Shown piece after piece: positions 43,938 to 53,089 of a stretch of DNA of 64,000 nucleotides. Every line of letters begins with the position of its first letter. The stretch's first letter is position 1. The notes below the pieces were generated by a model. The model did no database searches. It was not told where the DNA came from and saw only the letters and a program-made list of their open reading frames with translations. The position numbers were made by a program, and so were the translations under genes. Origin of the DNA: Noviherbaspirillum pedocola. Lineage in GTDB: Bacteria > Pseudomonadota > Gammaproteobacteria > Burkholderiales > Burkholderiaceae_D. The stretch covers positions 175,528 to 239,527 of the forward strand of contig NZ_JAEPBG010000010.1 of NCBI RefSeq assembly GCF_016632335.1, written 5' to 3'.

Positions 43938-44044
43938 GCCGTGCCGGGCGGCCTTGCGCCGTCCGGTCGCTTGCGCGTTCGGCGGAAACCTTGGCCGCGC
44001 GATGCCGTCTGACAAGGGTCGTCAATGCCGGATAATCCGAACCC

Positions 44045-44566
44045 ATGATCCCCGAACGCAAACCCCATTCCCATCGCCCGCGCCTCACGGTCTACCTCGA
44101 CCTCGACGGCGTCTTCGCCGACTTCGACGCGCGCGTCAAGCACCTGTGCGGCAAGCATCCGTCGCAGCTCGACCGCAGCCGTCTGTGGAAGATGATCAAT
44201 GCCGACCGCCGCTTCTTCGCCGAGCTGGAACTGATCGACGGCTGCATGACGCTGTGGGAAGCGACCAGGGACCTCGAGCCAATCTTCCTGACCGGCGCGC
44301 CGTCATCGAAAGTGTTCCAGGAACAGAAGCGCGAATGGGTCGCGCGCATCTTTGGCCCGGAGTTCACGGTGCACGTGGTGCCCAAGCGCCTGAAGCAGGA
44401 TTACAGCGGCCCGCACAAGGTGCTCATTGACGACACGCCGGAAAACATCGAGCAATGGAAATCGCGCGGCGGCTACGGCATCCTGCACCGCGGCGACCAT
44501 GCATCGACGGTGGCGGCGCTGCAGGAATTGATTGCGCTGTATCGGGAAGAGAAGGAGCAGGGGTAA
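44045..44566 (+). CDS. HAD-family 5'-nucleotidase-like protein
   Basis: A 173-residue HAD-superfamily protein with motif I YLDLDGVFADFD (near 17-28), then IFLTGAP (motif II) and KVLIDDTPENIEQW (motif IV). This arrangement and length match the small NT5C-type deoxyribonucleotidase group; the exact substrate is unknown. It is convergent with the leucine-rich-repeat gene, with 38 bases between the stops. Confidence 0.82.
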   Translation: MIPERKPHSHRPRLTVYLDLDGVFADFDARVKHLCGKHPSQLDRSRLWKMINADRRFFAELELIDGCMTLWEATRDLEPIFLTGAPSSKVFQEQKREWVARIFGPEFTVHVVPKRLKQDYSGPHKVLIDDTPENIEQWKSRGGYGILHRGDHASTVAALQELIALYREEKEQG

Positions 44567-44604
44567 GCGGCGGCATTTCACTGGGGCGCATGGTCCGCGG
44601 TCTG

Positions 44605-45957
44605 TTAGGTCTGCTCCTTCACGGCAAGCTCGACATGCGCCATCGTGTTGGCGAAGTCCAGAATGCTGTGTTCCAGCTTCAGGATATGTTCCGCCAACAC
44701 GTCGCTCGGGCCTTCGGGCAGCCATGACGCGGAGGTGGAAGGCTGCTCCGTGAAGACGGATGCAGCCCTGCGCAGCAAGCTGCCTTCAACAAGTGCCGCA
44801 TTGCGCTGCATCGTTCTTGCCACCACACCGTCTTCTTCGACAACGAAAGGGTTGGGACTCGACAAGTTCAACAGGTTAGGGCTCAGCCTAAGCAGGCTGG
44901 TATTGTGAACCAGCGTATTCGGCATGTTGAGCGGGATGAAGGTGACAAAATCGAGTTCCTTCATGACGGTATTGCGTGCAATGCAGTCGCACAGTGCCTG
45001 TCCCGTATGTTCGTATACCAGGTCATTTGCATCGATTTCCGCTTTTTCGATGCTGCGATTTCGACCCAATCCGTCGAGAACGTCTCGGGCAATGCGGTCG
45101 AACGCATCGGTCCATATCAAGAATGATTTCAGCGTGGTGGTGCTTGCAAGCCATCGCCCAAGGCATGCCGCCGGCTCTCCGCTTGCGATGCTGCAAAACA
45201 TGAGCTTCAGGTCTTTCACGTGGCGATTCGCTTCCAAGGCATCCAACAGAAATGACCATCCGCGCGGTCCGAAATCACAGCGTGACAACTCAAGTCCGAC
45301 GATGCCGGTGTTCTTTGCCAAGGCTTCACCCAGCATTTTCGCAACGTCTTCGTTCAGCGTATTGCAGTCGTATAGAACCAGCTTGGTGACGGTCGTGTTC
45401 GATCGCAGTGCATCCGCAATTAGGCAGATTGCCTTGCTGCCAAGGTTGGCGCACTGCATTTCGAGCTTGGTCACACGTCCGTCCCCGATCAGCTCGGCGA
45501 GATCCAAAGCCGCATCTTCCTCGAGGTTGAGACTACAGAAAGCAAGCCTGACCTGCGGATTGCTTTGCAATGCTGGGCGCAGCAGCGCAACCGCGCGTCG
45601 ATTCAGCGTTCCTTCAAACTGGAACTCCCGAGTCGTGCCGGACTCGCGGAACAAAAACTCGAGCGCCGTATCTTCGCCATGTTCGATGCACCACTTGACG
45701 ATGGCTTGCATCGGGATCTGCACATCCCCTTCATTGCCGTCTGGCTCCATGCCTGGGATGATCCCCTCGATGATGAAATCCAGCGCCGCATTTTTTTGCT
45801 CGGTGGGCAGCGCACGATACTCTTCCCGTGTGTACGGCAGCGCGCCCTTGCGCGGAGGCTGCATGCGCTGGCTGGGCTGTTGTGGCGGCACTGCGTTATC
45901 GGCGGTTTGCACGTTGGCTGGACCAGGCGGCCGCGTTGATTTCAGGTCGTAATTCAT
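44605..45957 (-). CDS. Leucine-rich-repeat protein (ribonuclease-inhibitor type), effector-like
   Basis: A 450-residue protein with no signal peptide. Residues 1-40 are Pro/Gln/Ser-rich; a helical segment LPYTREEYRALPTEQKNAALDFI follows. From about 137 to 305 there are five 28-29-residue leucine-rich repeats of ribonuclease-inhibitor type (for example VTKLEMQCANLGSKAICLIA and VTKLVLYDCNTLNEDVAKML). The last 120 residues are helical. Such intracellular-type LRRs are unusual in free-living betaproteobacteria and occur in type III effectors. The ATG at 45957 has AAAGGA about 5 bases upstream; a GTG at 46026 would add a short segment reading LPQELLSIVATRI, which resembles an F-box start. GC is lower than in neighbours. 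Function unknown. Confidence 0.72.
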   Translation of the reverse strand: MNYDLKSTRPPGPANVQTADNAVPPQQPSQRMQPPRKGALPYTREEYRALPTEQKNAALDFIIEGIIPGMEPDGNEGDVQIPMQAIVKWCIEHGEDTALEFLFRESGTTREFQFEGTLNRRAVALLRPALQSNPQVRLAFCSLNLEEDAALDLAELIGDGRVTKLEMQCANLGSKAICLIADALRSNTTVTKLVLYDCNTLNEDVAKMLGEALAKNTGIVGLELSRCDFGPRGWSFLLDALEANRHVKDLKLMFCSIASGEPAACLGRWLASTTTLKSFLIWTDAFDRIARDVLDGLGRNRSIEKAEIDANDLVYEHTGQALCDCIARNTVMKELDFVTFIPLNMPNTLVHNTSLLRLSPNLLNLSSPNPFVVEEDGVVARTMQRNAALVEGSLLRRAASVFTEQPSTSASWLPEGPSDVLAEHILKLEHSILDFANTMAHVELAVKEQT

Positions 45958-46065
45958 TGGATTCCTTTTTCGGCAAATTCTCGTTGCAACGATGGAGAGC
46001 AGCTCTTGGGGAAGGTGAGTCAGCACAAGGCTGATTGATCACGTCGAGAAACTGCGAGGGAAACG

Positions 46066-46096
46066 GCTCGGTAACCGAGCAAATGATCAAGGTTCC
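46066..46096 (-). promoter_or_regulatory. Palindrome and GGAACC motif upstream of LRR gene
   Basis: A 15-base palindrome GCTCGGTAACCGAGC (46066-46080) lies next to GGAACC (46096-46091, minus strand), spaced 16 bases from TTACCGA. This partly matches the hrp box bound by HrpL-type sigma factors (GGAACC-N15/16-CCACNNA). It may equally be a chance or ordinary operator. Confidence 0.3.
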
Positions 46097-46201
46097 TGTG
46101 AGACACCGTGCATATAACGAGGCTGCATGCGTCAAAAACAGCGTTTGAAGTGATCGCTTAGAATGCCCCCTCCTTGCGCGCCATCTTAACCCGACCTCTC
46201 C

Positions 46202-47500
46202 ATGCCTCTCGAGCAGCCATCACTTCATGACGCGATCATCGTCGGCACCGGCCCCGCGGGCGCGATGCTGGCGCGCGAACTGGCTCGCGCCGGACGCCGC
46301 GTGCTGGTGCTGGAGCAGGGCGGCGCCGCGCCCCTGCGCGGCACGCTGGCGCAGATGGCGGGCATGGCGGCCATCCCGGGACGCGGCGCCTTCTTCAATG
46401 CTGACGGCTCGCTGCTGGTGCGCGGCATCACCGCCGGCGGCAGTTCGGCGATCAACTTCGCTACGGCAATGGCGCCGCCCATGGCGCTATTCGACCGATA
46501 CGGGGTCGACCTGCGGCCCGCGCTGGCCGCGCTGCAACGCGAATTGCCGTTGTCTCCGCTGCCCGATGAGCTGATCGGCCCGATGGCCATGCGCATCATG
46601 GCCGCGGCCAGAAAGCGCGGACACGCGTGGAACAAGCTTCCCAAGATGATCCATGCCGACCTGTGCCGCAGCGGCTGCTGGCGCTGCGTGTACGGCTGCC
46701 CCTTTGGTGCGAAATGGAGCGCGCGCGACCCGCTCGACGAAGCCGTTCGCCACGGCGCGCAATTGCTTGCGCATGCCGGGGTGCGGCGCGTGCTGATCGA
46801 GAACGGCCGCGCGACCGGCGTCGAATACCAGGCGCAGGGCCAGCTGAGACAGACCCGCGCGCCGCTGGTGGTGCTCGCCGCTGGCGGCATCGGCAGCCCG
46901 AGAATCCTGGCGGCCTCCGGGCTGAGGATCGATGCCCGCCATTTCACCGACCCGGTGATTGCGGTCATGGGCAGCGTTGACGATATCGACGGCGGCGCCG
47001 AAGTGCCGATGGCCGCCGGCATGCACTTGCCCGATGCGGGCATCACGCTGTCGGACCTCACCCTGCCGCGCACGATGTACCAGGCCTTCGCGCTGCAGGT
47101 CGGCCGCGCCGACCGGCTGCTGGCGCATCGCAACACGCTGACCATCATGGTCAAGATTCGCGATGCCTTGGGCGGTCGCATCGGGCCGCGCTGGGTCAGC
47201 AAGCCGCTCACGCCAGGCGACCGTGAGAAATTCGCGCAGGGCGTAGCGATCGCGCGCGGCATCCTGCTTGAAGCTGGCGCGAAGCGGATCTTCCAGAGCT
47301 GGCATTTCGCCGCGCATCCCGGCGGCAGCGTGCGCATCGGCGATGGCGTGGGCAGCGATCTGCAGACGCCTGTACGCAATCTTTACGTTTGCGATGCCTC
47401 GGTCATCCCGGGCGAATGGGGCTTGCCGCCAACGCTGACGCTGCTGTGCATGGCATGGCGGCTGGGGCAACACCTGGTCGGCCCGACGCTGCATGCCTAG
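46202..47500 (+). CDS. GMC family oxidoreductase with four-cysteine cluster
   Basis: A 432-residue flavoenzyme of the GMC (glucose-methanol-choline) type. The FAD motif AIIVGTGPAGAMLARELARAG is near residues 11-31, and the end has the family's active-site region FQSWHFAAHPGGSVRIGDGV and YVCDASVIPGEWGLPPTLTL. Near residue 155 sits CRSGCWRCVYGC, four cysteines spaced C-x3-C-x2-C-x3-C, as in long-chain-alcohol-oxidase-like members. It is shorter than the usual 500-560 residues. Substrate probably an alcohol or sterol (inference). Confidence 0.85.
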   Translation: MPLEQPSLHDAIIVGTGPAGAMLARELARAGRRVLVLEQGGAAPLRGTLAQMAGMAAIPGRGAFFNADGSLLVRGITAGGSSAINFATAMAPPMALFDRYGVDLRPALAALQRELPLSPLPDELIGPMAMRIMAAARKRGHAWNKLPKMIHADLCRSGCWRCVYGCPFGAKWSARDPLDEAVRHGAQLLAHAGVRRVLIENGRATGVEYQAQGQLRQTRAPLVVLAAGGIGSPRILAASGLRIDARHFTDPVIAVMGSVDDIDGGAEVPMAAGMHLPDAGITLSDLTLPRTMYQAFALQVGRADRLLAHRNTLTIMVKIRDALGGRIGPRWVSKPLTPGDREKFAQGVAIARGILLEAGAKRIFQSWHFAAHPGGSVRIGDGVGSDLQTPVRNLYVCDASVIPGEWGLPPTLTLLCMAWRLGQHLVGPTLHA

Positions 47501-47865
47501 TTCCCTGGGCTGACGAAGGAACTCGACAGCAACACCCGCGTACGTTCGGCATTCCCGGGAGCTTGCCAGCCGGGCCGACCGGTAAACACCTGCATGAACG
47601 CCAGCATTTCCTGACCGCCTTGCCCTCTCGCGTCGGGAAGCATTCGCTTGGAGACACTTGAATGGAGGCTCCCCGCCGTCTTCTGCGTTCCAAAAAACTG
47701 GCCAAGGTCAATGACGCGGGCTGTTTGATGCGCGTTTGTTTGTAATCAAGCCCGAAAAAAGCGCCATCTTTGCGTAAAACTCACAACTCAATTGACCAAA
47801 GCTGGCGTCAATAAAAGTATCGATTGCCTATACTTGCGCGCATCGTTTCGACGAAAGGCAATCCC
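47501..47865. other. Intergenic region before haloacid dehalogenase gene
   Basis: About 365 bases with no credible gene. A TTGACC (47792) followed 17 bases later by AAGTAT, and a TATACT at 47829-47834, are possible promoter parts for the dehalogenase; neither pair is convincing. Confidence 0.45.
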
Positions 47866-48567
47866 ATGCCCCTGCGGGCCATCATCTTCGACGCCTACGG
47901 CACGCTGTTCGACGTCTATTCCATGGGCGTTCTGGCGGAGCGGCTGTTTCCCGGCCAAGGCAAAACGCTGGCGGAAATGTGGCGCGACAAGCAGATCGAG
48001 TACACCCGCCTGCGCACGCTGTCCAATACCTACAAGCCATTCTGGGAAGTGACGCAGGATGCGCTGGTGTTTTGCTGTCGCAAGCTCGGCCTGCCGCTGA
48101 CGCTGGAAGCGCAGAACATGATGCTGGGCCAGTACGCGAAGCTGCAGCCGTTTCCGGAAAGCCTGGAAGTGCTGCGCGAGCTGAAGGGTAAGGGAATGCG
48201 GCTGGCGATTCTGTCCAACGGCAATCCGGAAATGCTGGACGCCGTGGTCGAGTCGGCCGGCATGAAAGACGTGTTCCACCATGTGCTGTCGGTGGATCCG
48301 GTCAGAAAGTTCAAAACGGCGCCGGAAGCTTACCAGCTGGGCACCGACGTTCTTGGCATACCAGCCAAGGACGTAGTTTTCGTCTCCAGCAACTGCTGGG
48401 ATATCTGCGGCGCGGCCTGGTATGGCTATCCGACCTTCTGGGTGAACCGGTCGGGCGCGCCGCTGGAAGAACTGGGCGTGACACCGCACGGCGAGGGCAC
48501 GAGCCTTTCCGACCTGCGCGACTTCGTGCGCCAACGCAATGAAGCCGCTGTCCCCGGTTCGCAGTGA
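47866..48567 (+). CDS. Haloacid dehalogenase, type II (L-2-haloacid dehalogenase)
   Basis: A 233-residue HAD enzyme of the type II haloacid dehalogenase group. The nucleophile should be D9 in IIFDAYGTLFD, with SNGNPEML, KTAPEAYQLG and SSNCWDICGAAWYGYPTFWVNR typical of this subgroup. It hydrolyses (S)-2-haloalkanoic acids to (R)-2-hydroxyacids, for example chloroacetate to glycolate. AAAGG precedes the ATG at 47866. It lies 35 bases upstream of malate synthase G; the two may form an operon that channels glycolate-derived glyoxylate into malate (inference). Confidence 0.9.
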   Translation: MPLRAIIFDAYGTLFDVYSMGVLAERLFPGQGKTLAEMWRDKQIEYTRLRTLSNTYKPFWEVTQDALVFCCRKLGLPLTLEAQNMMLGQYAKLQPFPESLEVLRELKGKGMRLAILSNGNPEMLDAVVESAGMKDVFHHVLSVDPVRKFKTAPEAYQLGTDVLGIPAKDVVFVSSNCWDICGAAWYGYPTFWVNRSGAPLEELGVTPHGEGTSLSDLRDFVRQRNEAAVPGSQ

Positions 48568-48602
48568 TCCCTCTTCACATTTGATAACGACAAGGTTTCG
48601 AC

Positions 48603-50846
48603 ATGACGACTGAAAACTCCATCGAGCGCACCACTTGCCAGCGGCTGCAGGTCGCCACGCCCCTGTACCGCTTCATCGAAGACAAGGTGCTGCCGGGCAC
48701 CGGCGTGTCCAGCGAACAGTTCTGGTCCGGCTTCGATGCCATTGCCCACGACCTCGGCCCGAAGAACGATGCGCTGCTCGCCGAGCGCGATCGCCTGCAG
48801 GCCGAGCTCGACAAATGGCATGCCGCCAACCCCGGCCCGATCACCGACACCGCCGCCTATCGCGGCTTCCTGGAGTCAGTCGGCTACCTGCAGCCGGTGC
48901 CGCAGCAGGTGAAGGTCACCACCACCAATGTCGACGCCGAACTGGCGCTGCAGGCCGGCCCGCAGCTGGTGGTGCCCATCCTCAACGCCCGCTATGCGCT
49001 CAATGCCGCGAATGCGCGCTGGGGCTCGCTGTACGACGCGCTGTACGGCACCGACGCGCTCGCCGAGACCGACGGCGCCACCCGTCGCGGCCCGAATGGC
49101 GAAAGCTACAACCCGGCGCGCGGCGCGAAGGTCATTGAATTCGCGCGCAAGTTCCTCGATGAAGCCGCGCCGCTGGCCTCCGGCAGCCATCGCGACGCCA
49201 CCGGTTACCGCGTCGAAGGCGGCAAGCTGGTCGTGGCGCTGAAGGATGGCGCCGCCACGGGCCTTGCCGATGAGAAGAAATTCGTTGGTTACCAGGGCGA
49301 TGCCGCCGCGCCGAGCTCGGTCCTGCTGCAGAACAACGGCCTGCACATCGACATCATCGTCGACCGCAACACCCCGATCGGCAAGAGTGACGCCGCCGGC
49401 GTGGCCGACGTGGTGCTGGAAGCGGCGCTGTCGACCATCCTCGACCTGGAAGACTCGATCGCCGCCGTTGACGCCGCCGACAAGACCCTGGCCTACGCCA
49501 ACTGGCTCGGCATCCTGCAGGCCACGCTGACCGAGAGCGTCAGCAAGGGCAGCAGCACCTTCACCCGCATGCTGAACCCGGACCGCCGCTACACCGCCGG
49601 CGTCGGCGCGACCGACGCGAAGGATGGCGTGGTCACGCTGCACGGCCGTTCGCTGCTGTTCCTGCGCAATGTCGGCCACCTGATGACCAATCCGGCCATC
49701 CTGTACGACGGCGGCAAGGAAATCCACGAAGGCATCATGGACGCGATGATCACCGTTGCCATCGCCATCCACGACCTGAAGCGCCGCGCCGGCCAGGAAA
49801 TCGGCAACTCGCGCACCGGCTCGGTCTACATCGTCAAGCCGAAGATGCACGGCCCGGCCGAAGTGGCCTTTGCCAATGAACTGTTCGCCCGCGTTGAAAA
49901 AGTGCTGAACCTGCCGGAAAACACCGTCAAGCTCGGCATCATGGACGAAGAGCGCCGCACCAGCGTCAACCTCGCCGCCTGCCTGGCCGAAGCGCCGGCG
50001 CGCGTGGCCTTCATCAACACCGGCTTCCTGGACCGCACCGGCGACGAGATCCACAGCGCCATGCGCGCCGGCCCGGTGTTCCGCAAGGGCGACATGAAGA
50101 CCTCGACCTGGCTCACCGCCTACGAGCGTAGCAATGTGCTGGTCGGCCTGTCCGCCGGACTGCGCGGCCGCGCCCAGATTGGCAAGGGCATGTGGGCGAT
50201 GCCGGACATGATGGCGGCCATGCTCGAGCAGAAGATCGTGCATCCGAAGGCTGGCGCCAACACCGCCTGGGTGCCGTCGCCGACCGCGGCTACGCTGCAC
50301 GCGCTGCACTACCACAAGGTCAACGTGGCCGAAGTGCAGAAGGAAATGGAAAAGATCGATGCGCCGACCGAGCTGGCCAAGCTGCGCGACGACCTGCTGC
50401 AGATCCCGGTGGTGGCGCAAGCGAACTGGGACAAGGACGCGATCCAGCAGGAACTGGACAACAACTGCCAGGGCATACTCGGCTACGTGGTGCGCTGGGT
50501 CGACCAGGGCGTCGGCTGCTCCAAGGTGCCCGACATTCACAACGTCGGCCTGATGGAAGACCGTGCCACGCTGCGCATCTCCAGCCAGCACATCGCCAAC
50601 TGGATGCTGCACGGCATCGTCAACGCCGACCAGGTGAATGAAACCCTGCAGCGCATGGCCAAGGTCGTCGATGGTCAGAACGCCAACGATCCGTTCTATC
50701 AGCCGATGGCGCCGAACTACGAGTCGTCCTTCGCCTACCGCGCCGCACGCGACCTGATCTTCAAGGGCCTGGAGCAGCCGTCCGGCTACACCGAGCCGCT
50801 GCTGCATGCATGGCGCCTGGAAGTGAAGGCGGCGCACGCGAGCTGA
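48603..50846 (+). CDS. glcB: Malate synthase G
   Basis: A 747-residue malate synthase of the G isoform, which condenses glyoxylate with acetyl-CoA to malate. The length and the segments [14 protein letters not shown] (about 279-292), [28 protein letters not shown] (glyoxylate-site loop), [23 protein letters not shown] and [16 protein letters not shown] are standard. The preceding gene is a haloacid dehalogenase on the same strand. A strong terminator follows. No isocitrate lyase or glycolate oxidase is visible in the window. Confidence 0.97.
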   Translation: MTTENSIERTTCQRLQVATPLYRFIEDKVLPGTGVSSEQFWSGFDAIAHDLGPKNDALLAERDRLQAELDKWHAANPGPITDTAAYRGFLESVGYLQPVPQQVKVTTTNVDAELALQAGPQLVVPILNARYALNAANARWGSLYDALYGTDALAETDGATRRGPNGESYNPARGAKVIEFARKFLDEAAPLASGSHRDATGYRVEGGKLVVALKDGAATGLADEKKFVGYQGDAAAPSSVLLQNNGLHIDIIVDRNTPIGKSDAAGVADVVLEAALSTILDLEDSIAAVDAADKTLAYANWLGILQATLTESVSKGSSTFTRMLNPDRRYTAGVGATDAKDGVVTLHGRSLLFLRNVGHLMTNPAILYDGGKEIHEGIMDAMITVAIAIHDLKRRAGQEIGNSRTGSVYIVKPKMHGPAEVAFANELFARVEKVLNLPENTVKLGIMDEERRTSVNLAACLAEAPARVAFINTGFLDRTGDEIHSAMRAGPVFRKGDMKTSTWLTAYERSNVLVGLSAGLRGRAQIGKGMWAMPDMMAAMLEQKIVHPKAGANTAWVPSPTAATLHALHYHKVNVAEVQKEMEKIDAPTELAKLRDDLLQIPVVAQANWDKDAIQQELDNNCQGILGYVVRWVDQGVGCSKVPDIHNVGLMEDRATLRISSQHIANWMLHGIVNADQVNETLQRMAKVVDGQNANDPFYQPMAPNYESSFAYRAARDLIFKGLEQPSGYTEPLLHAWRLEVKAAHAS

Positions 50847-50866
50847 TCCGCGTTCGCCTCGTTTTG

Positions 50867-50892
50867 AAAGCCGGCCTTGCGCCGGCTTTTTT
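50867..50892 (+). terminator. Rho-independent terminator after glcB
   Basis: AAAGCCGGC, loop CTTGC, GCCGGCTTT, then three more T; 21 bases after the stop. Confidence 0.9.
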
Positions 50893-50947
50893 CTTGGCAG
50901 GGGAAACCGCTCTACAATGGCCGCTTCCCTTTCGTCATCCAACAACG

Positions 50948-51526
50948 ATGCCCACCATCGATGCCCTGCCCGCCTTTGGCCTGTGGCTGCGTCCGTTCCG
51001 CGCCCAGGACATTCCCGAGTTCGTCGCCGCAGTGCGTGAATCCGTGTCCACCGTCGGCCGCTGGATGGACTGGTGCACCGCGGATTACGATCCGCATCAG
51101 GCGCTTGCCTGGTTCGATTTCTGCGAGCGCGCGCAAGCCGAAGGCAGCGCTTACGACCTTGGCATCTTCACGCACAACGGCCTGCTGCTCGGCAGCGCCG
51201 GGCTGAATGAAATCAGCCGCGAACACCACTATTGCAACCTCGGTTACTGGGTGCGCGAAGGCGCGCAGCGCCAGGGCGTGGGTTTGCGCGCAATCGTCGC
51301 GCTGTGCCGCTATGGCTTCGCTGCCCTTGGCTTGAACCGCATCGAATGCGTGATCGCCGAGAACAACCTGCCGAGCCGGCGCCTGGCCGAGCGCAGCGGC
51401 GCGCGCTTCGAAGGCGTTTGCCGAAACCGGCTGATGCTGAAGGGACGACCGGTCGACGCGGCGCTGTATGGGTTCACGCCGGACGATGCGCTGCCGCTAC
51501 CTGGCGAAACGCGGGGGGAGGGCTAA
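50948..51526 (+). CDS. GNAT-family N-acetyltransferase (RimJ/RimL-like)
   Basis: A 192-residue GNAT protein. The acetyl-CoA loop is REGAQRQGVGLRAIVALC (near residue 105-122) and the later NRIECVIAENNLPSRRLAERSGARFEG matches the RimJ/RimL type that acetylate protein amino termini or small substrates. The ATG at 50948 is used; an in-frame start inside the glcB tail (50810) is rejected. The stop TAA is followed immediately by the next GNAT gene. Confidence 0.88.
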   Translation: MPTIDALPAFGLWLRPFRAQDIPEFVAAVRESVSTVGRWMDWCTADYDPHQALAWFDFCERAQAEGSAYDLGIFTHNGLLLGSAGLNEISREHHYCNLGYWVREGAQRQGVGLRAIVALCRYGFAALGLNRIECVIAENNLPSRRLAERSGARFEGVCRNRLMLKGRPVDAALYGFTPDDALPLPGETRGEG

Positions 51527-52048
51527 ATGCGGCTGCGACGCGCTGGGGCGGGAGATGCAGAGGCGATCGTCGGAGTACAGGTGGCCGCCTGGCGTGCGGC
51601 CTATGCCGGGCTGATGCCCCAGGACTTCCTTGACGCCATGGATCATCCGCGCCGGTTGGAAAGCTGGCGGCGCGCGCTGTCGATGAGCGGTCCGCAGGTC
51701 TTCACTGTTGCGGAGGACGAGAGCGGCACGGTCGCCGGCTTTTGCGTCTGCGGCCCGTCGCGCGATGCAGATGCCAATTCTTCCATCGGCGAAATCATCG
51801 CCCTCAATGTGCTGCCATCCGCATGGAGGCAGGGAATCGGACGCCTGCTGTGCGAGGACGTGATCGCGCTGGCGCCAGAACGCGGCTGGCAAACGCTGAC
51901 GCTCTGGGTGCTGCGCGACAATGCCCGCGCGCGCAGCGCTTATGCGCGCATCGGTTTCGAGGCGGATGGCACGCGCAAAGTGGAGACGGCGCTGACAGGC
52001 ACGCCGCTCGTGGAGCTACGGTATCGGCGGGAGGGCAGGTCAGCGTAA
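51527..52048 (+). CDS. GNAT-family N-acetyltransferase
   Basis: A 173-residue single-domain acetyltransferase. Motif A is EIIALNVLPSAWRQGIGRLLCED (near 88-110) and motif B LWVLRDNARARSAYARIGFEADG. It starts one base after the previous GNAT stop, so the two are cotranscribed; substrate unknown. Downstream begins the repeat region. Confidence 0.88.
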   Translation: MRLRRAGAGDAEAIVGVQVAAWRAAYAGLMPQDFLDAMDHPRRLESWRRALSMSGPQVFTVAEDESGTVAGFCVCGPSRDADANSSIGEIIALNVLPSAWRQGIGRLLCEDVIALAPERGWQTLTLWVLRDNARARSAYARIGFEADGTRKVETALTGTPLVELRYRREGRSA

Positions 52049-52213
52049 GTTGGGCCGACGAACGAAGCCCAACGACGAAGTTCGTGGGAATTCGAAGTCC
52101 TGTTGGGCTTGTCAGACAGCCCTTTCAAGGTGACGTCGAATTGTTTTTCAGGGCGTCGGTAGTCCGCATCAGGTTGGCAGGGCGAGATAAGGGTGCAGTT
52201 GCAGTGCCTTTGC

Positions 52214-52285
52214 CTTTGCAGTTGCCTTTGCAGTTGCCTTTGCAGTTGCCTTTGCAGTTGCCTTTGCAGTTGCCTTTGCAGTTGC
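52214..52285 (+). repeat. Six perfect copies of the 12-bp repeat CTTTGCAGTTGC
   Basis: Six perfect head-to-tail copies of CTTTGCAGTTGC within the left half of the composite repeat. It likely expands or shrinks by slippage. Confidence 0.92.
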
Positions 52286-52897
52286 CTTTAACCCCGTTGA
52301 TTGCGCCGTGACGGCGATGCCCGGAGCGGGAAAAGGTGCGGCGTCTGTTTGAGCGAAGCGCAGCGTAGCGAGTTTAGCCGCGCCCCGCTCCGGGCATCGA
52401 CGGCACGGGAACCCCGCGCAGCGGGGCGCAATCTCCGGGGCGCCTTTTCTTGCCTACTTCTTTTGGCGCGCAAAAGAAGTAGGCCGGCTGCCGGGCCGGG
52501 ACCCCGGCTAGGTCGAGGGGATGCTGAACGTATTGCGTCACCGGAGTGATGTCGTTGATGGGGCGGGCTCTTGCCTTGGTCGTCGTCGCGTAATCGAGGC
52601 GTGGATTGAAAGGCCCGCCCGATCGAAGTTTCTAGGCCCGATGACCCGAAATGGCCATCGCGCTTGGCGAACTAGCCGGGTCCCGGCCCGGCAGCCGGGT
52701 CACTTCTTTTGCTCGCCAAAAGAAGTAACCAAGAAAAGGCGACCCGGAGATCGCGCCCCGCTGCGCGGGGTTCCCGTGGCGCCGAACCCTGAAGCGGGGC
52801 GCGGCTAAACTCGCTACGCTGCGCTGCGCTCAGACAGACGCCGCACCTTATCCGCTTCAGGGCCCGGCGCCACGGCGCGATCAACGGGATTAAAAGC

Positions 52898-52951
52898 AAC
52901 GGCAACTGCAACGGCAACTGCAACTGCAACTGCAACTGCAACTGCAACAGC
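52898..52951 (-). repeat. Nine hexamers of CAACTG/CAACGG type
   Basis: Nine direct hexamers (mostly CAACTG, with CAACGG and CAACAG variants), the opposite-strand counterpart of the 12-bp array in the left half. Confidence 0.88.
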
Positions 52952-53089
52952 AGGCTTGAACGTCCCGCACCTTAACCGTAGCGTTGCACCCCTGCAGCGT
53001 AGTGCTATTACAACCAATGCAGCAGTTACCGGGCGGCGACCTTGAAAGGGCTGGCTTGTCAGCCCAACCTGCGTTCGCGCAAACACGGC

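Larger units (their letters stand above)
52050..53073. repeat. Composite inverted-repeat region with hexamer arrays (two opposed copies)
   Basis: A non-coding kilobase that is nearly a giant inverted repeat. Left copy: GCCCTTTCAAGGT (52119-52131), a six-fold 12-bp array (52214-52285) and a 222-bp core (52290-52511). Right copy, opposite strand: core 52671-52897, hexamer array 52898-52951, then ACCTTGAAAGGGC (53039-53051). The cores agree closely by eye, both containing a run that reads as TTGGC-flanked AAAGAAG repeats and CCCCGCGCAGCGGGG. A 159-base unique spacer separates them. No transposase is present. Short open frames here are low-complexity and not credible. Confidence 0.82.

Noticed and set aside
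48876..50945. A 689-codon minus-strand frame opposite malate synthase G
   Set aside because: It is an antisense shadow caused by high GC; the plus-strand protein matches malate synthase G end to end.
52200..52960. CRISPR-like or tandem arrays in the repeat region
   Set aside because: Units are 6-12 bp without spacers, so this is a simple array, not a CRISPR; no cas gene is present.
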